Positions 63,632-64,000 of a stretch of DNA of 64,000 nt are shown here, in pieces (position 1 is the stretch's first letter; every line of letters starts with the position of its first letter). The DNA is from DASXRA01 sp036506155. Its GTDB lineage: Bacteria > Actinomycetota > Actinomycetes > Mycobacteriales > Jatrophihabitantaceae. Below the pieces are notes generated by a model. The model did not search any database, was not told the origin of the DNA, and saw only the letters and a list, made by a program, of their open reading frames with translations. Location of the stretch: positions 124,001-188,000 of the forward strand of contig DASXSF010000035.1 in assembly GCA_036506155.1 (NCBI GenBank). The letters run 5' to 3'. The position numbers and the translations under genes were made by a program.

Positions 63632-64000
63632 TCCGCCTCGCACCGCTCGCGTTGGCAGCCGTTCTGGTGACGGCGTGCACCAGCGGGGGGCAGGCGTCCG
63701 GGCCGCCACCGACCTCACCGGCCACCACGAGTGTCGAGAGCAGCACGGCACGACCGTCCACAGTGGACGATTGGCCGACCTACCACGGCAACTTCGCTCG
63801 TACCGGCAAGGCTCCGTCGTTTCCGACGCCACGCACGCTGCGCGTGGTGGCCACAGTGAGGCTCGACGCCGCCGTCTACGCGTCGCCGATCGTCGCGGAG
63901 GGCATCACTGTCGTGCCGACCGAGAACGACAGTGTCTACGGGCTGGACGCCAACGGTCGCCAGCTGTGGCGGCGCAACCTTGGCGAGCCAACGCGCCGGT
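63628..64000 (+). CDS. PQQ-repeat-like lipoprotein, 5' part
   Basis: ATG 63628 overlaps the purA stop. 124 codons are visible. Signal peptide with lipobox LVTAC (Cys near residue 17), a Pro/Ser/Thr linker, then WPTYHGNFARTGKAPSFPTP, AAVYASPIVAEGITVVPTEN, DSVYGLDANGRQLWRRNLGE, characteristic of beta-propeller (PQQ/BamB-like) blades. Extracytoplasmic, function unknown; the 3' end is outside the window. Confidence 0.8.
   Translation, partial: MIRLAPLALAAVLVTACTSGGQASGPPPTSPATTSVESSTARPSTVDDWPTYHGNFARTGKAPSFPTPRTLRVVATVRLDAAVYASPIVAEGITVVPTENDSVYGLDANGRQLWRRNLGEPTRR
63756..63769 (+). repeat. 14-nt near-palindrome GTCCACAGTGGACG, copy 4
   Basis: Within the terminal lipoprotein gene (codes PSTVDD), + strand. 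Confidence 0.7.

Overview
The window is one 64 kb stretch of a high-GC (roughly 70 %) actinobacterial chromosome. Evidence for that assignment is abundant GTG starts, ATGA/GTGA gene overlaps, a dnaK-grpE-dnaJ-hspR heat-shock operon, a SigE-type ECF sigma factor, DUF5318 and DUF3151 proteins, RNase J, and gene order matching two parts of the Mycobacterium tuberculosis map: Rv0049-Rv0058 (dnaB, rplI, rpsR, ssb, rpsF, Rv0051-like, ponA1, DUF5318) and Rv0338c-Rv0384c (Fe-S reductase, dnaK operon, clpB, pyrE, SpoU methylase, DedA, fba, DUF3151, purA). The genus cannot be fixed from sequence alone; a non-mycobacterial Actinomycetia (Frankiales/Jatrophihabitans/Pseudonocardiales type) is plausible.

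Layout. 1-11.1 kb: replication/translation/cell-wall block on the minus strand, opening with a DnaB helicase interrupted by an intein that runs to the window edge. 11.2-18.3 kb: ECF sigma factor with a membrane partner, a metal/cobalamin-receptor-like protein, lipoprotein, PPOX and glyoxalase proteins, a membrane Fe-S reductase and an orphan P450. 18.3-19 kb: first VapBC pair. 19-26 kb: IclR regulator, a four-gene ProU/OpuC-type ABC importer, a carbamoylase/allantoate-amidohydrolase-like enzyme and HutF, which together look like a histidine/urocanate-type catabolic island. 27-31 kb: heat-shock operon. 31-36.7 kb: CGNR regulator, giant FtsX-type permease and a double-NBD ATPase. 36.9-39.2 kb: truncated globin, frameshifted flavohaemoglobin-like gene, DivIVA-like coiled coil. 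39.3-43.2 kb: cysteine dioxygenase-like cupin, AbrB/PIN toxin-antitoxin pair, ClpB with an HspR (HAIR) operator. 43-47 kb: membrane proteins, SDR, pyrE, SpoU methylase, third VapBC. 47-55 kb: PIG-L deacetylase, twice-frameshifted S53 peptidase, AAA ATPase, methionine aminopeptidase, Cys/Gly-rich surface protein, RNase J. 55-64 kb: DedA, epimerase, fba, MFS pump with divergent TetR, DUF3151, TrpB2, purA and the start of a lipoprotein.

Most of the window is ordinary core genome. The items most worth a second look are (i) the DnaB intein whose second LAGLIDADG motif has lost its catalytic Asp, (ii) a 46-bp intergenic hairpin repeat present twice in opposite orientation with a conserved 19-nt loop, (iii) a near-palindromic 14-mer present four times, always on the same strand, (iv) three single-base insertions breaking two otherwise intact genes, and (v) the IclR/ABC/HutF island. 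No tRNA, rRNA, CRISPR array, insertion sequence or prophage was seen.
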